From Prosapia bicincta (taxonomy: Eukaryota; Arthropoda; Insecta; Hemiptera; Cercopidae): a DNA stretch of 64,000 nucleotides. Where the stretch lies: contig JBAIZL010000002.1 in NCBI GenBank assembly GCA_036971475.1, forward strand, positions 331,925,820 through 331,989,819, given 5' to 3'. Made by a program: the position numbers and the translations under genes. The notes under the pieces are model-generated. The model saw only the letters and a list, made by a program, of their open reading frames with translations. It was not told the DNA's origin and did not search any database. Shown piece by piece: positions 62,545 to 64,000 of this stretch (position 1 is the stretch's first letter; each line of letters begins with the position of its first letter).

Positions 62545-64000
62545 CTGTTAACAGTTTATTAGTATTCGTCATTAGTATATTGACGTGTCCAACACTTAAA
62601 ACACAAAATATGGGAAAAGCAGCTGCTTCTAAAGTTTATTTGCTTAAAACTTCTTATATCCTAAAAAAAACTAATAGTTACAATAAGTATCAGTTGCATT
62701 TCAATATTCTTAATCATTCAAGGTTAGATAATAGCCAATTTAGTCATTTTAAAACTTTACAAAAATACGTAAGATTTTATATCATTCGTGCCCTAACCCG
62801 ATCACTGTAATTCAAAGGATTTAACAAGTTAACTGTAACTAGTATGAGTTGTAACTCTTGGAGGCAGAAGTTTTATTTTTTATTTCACTTCTGGAATTGT
62901 ACAGAAAACTTAATTTTTGGAACTAGATGTTTTTTTATCACTTGCAGGATTTATTTCCTTATTGGTAGTTCAAACACATAATTAGAAGTTTTCTGATTGT
63001 GCAGTGTAAAAACACTTTCACAATCATTACCTATCGTGGAGTATATAATATGAGAGGCACTGATAGACATGGCCAACTAATTCCATTACCGATTTGAAAG
63101 GAAAAGTGCCTCAGCGTTGAGGTGGTACAAAAACAATATTGATTCATACTTCATATAAGGATCAAAAATGCTTTTGACTTGTACATGAACCTAGTAGAAA
63201 ATGGCAGACACAAGGTATTATTATAAAACTTAAGATTGCAACTAATTAAAGAACTCCCTACCCCACAACTCAATGATAACTCCACCTAAGACCCTGGGCC
63301 ATTGAACACAAACATGCTAAGAATGATGAAAGTGTAAAAATGGTTTTAAAGACACAAAAATTGTAGAATTTGCCATAAAAAAGTTTTCATATGTTCTGCT
63401 TCTTCCAGGAAATCAGCACATTGTTCTATAAAAGGTTTATATGCATAAGTCAATTATTTTTTACATTAAAAAAATGCCATGTTTTAGATGGGAAGGCTCA
63501 CTTATTTGACCAGACAATTTTAATGAGCACAAAATAATGTCACCAAAATAGGTTAGTTAGCACATACTATAGAAAACTGGAAAACTATTTATGGAAAATA
63601 TATTTTATAGTCTTTTCATGTTTTTAGGGCCATATCCAATTTGGGAAGCCAATGAAATATTAGTGTACAAATATAAGTGGGTTTTCAAAGAGAATTTAAT
63701 CTTTTGCACTCCATAGGCGGACTAAGACCGATATCACAAAAAATCCTGTTCTGCTCCATTGTTGGACTGAGTCCGACATATATTGTGATGCAATTATTAC
63801 GTACTTTAGAACATTTTTCATAGTGATAATGTGTACAATGTTCATTTGTTGTATTATAAGAAAACAAGGTTTAATTTATGATGATTGGCTGTATTTATTA
63901 TTATATTTTCAGTAAATAAACAACTGGTCTCAGAGATTTGTTTTCGATGTACTTCACAGTAAGCAGCAGACAGCTGGACTAGTTGGTCATTCCCTGATGA
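62545..64000 (-). other. ADSL: ADSL upstream intron (probable), no exon recognised
   Basis: Non-coding AT-rich sequence in which no earlier ADSL exon could be found. Near 63695-63785 two related segments (CTCCATAGGCGGACTAAGAC and GCTCCATTGTTGGACTGAGT) form a weak tandem repeat, visible on the minus strand as GLSPTMEQ and GLSPPMEC. The last 70 bases have a short minus-strand open stretch of unknown nature. Confidence 0.5.

Noticed and set aside
63900..64000. Possible minus-strand exon with a GTACAT donor-like site
   Set aside because: No match to ADSL or any family I recognise, and it is cut by the window edge.

Overview
This is an AT-rich animal nuclear sequence with GT-AG introns. It looks like an invertebrate and probably an arthropod, because two families of Penelope-like elements, a mariner and a pogo-like element occur together. 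The species cannot be fixed from the sequence. No bacterial-style operon, rRNA, tRNA or CRISPR array is present.

Two host genes are recognisable, both partial and arranged tail to tail. On the + strand, the last two exons of a soluble calcium-activated nucleotidase (CANT1/apyrase type) lie at 11177-11334 and 11593-11805. On the - strand, the last two exons of adenylosuccinate lyase (ADSL) lie at 62368-62544 (penultimate) and 17572-17661 (last). Both ADSL exon edges are in phase 0 with proper GT/AG signals, so one intron of about 44.7 kb separates them.

That intron is almost filled by a head-to-tail satellite array at about 18109-61006, roughly 43 kb and about 150 monomers of 281-284 bp. The many short ORFs in the array are repeat shadows, not genes. 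It contains nested two-copy duplications of different sizes (3, 8, 9, 10, 12 and 15 monomers), and each monomer carries a small dyad that usually has TTAGGG in its loop.

The first 15 kb is transposon-rich. It holds the end of a Tc1/mariner-like element (1-435), degraded Penelope-like (PLE) GIY-YIG fragments of two families, an inverted repeat pair around a pogo-like element (2868-4219), a foldback element (4980-5186), and a cluster of (TA)n tracts. Inside the (TA)n cluster are PLE 3' ends, including an 879-bp-per-arm palindrome made of two head-to-head 5'-truncated copies (7351-9108) and a 49-bp-stem version of the same geometry (7169-7277). A further 5'-truncated PLE (9241-10600), another PLE fragment (11999-12751) and a broken mariner (13377-14584) follow.

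The points most worth a second look are the satellite inside the ADSL intron, its duplication history, and the recurrent head-to-head PLE palindromes at (TA)n tracts.
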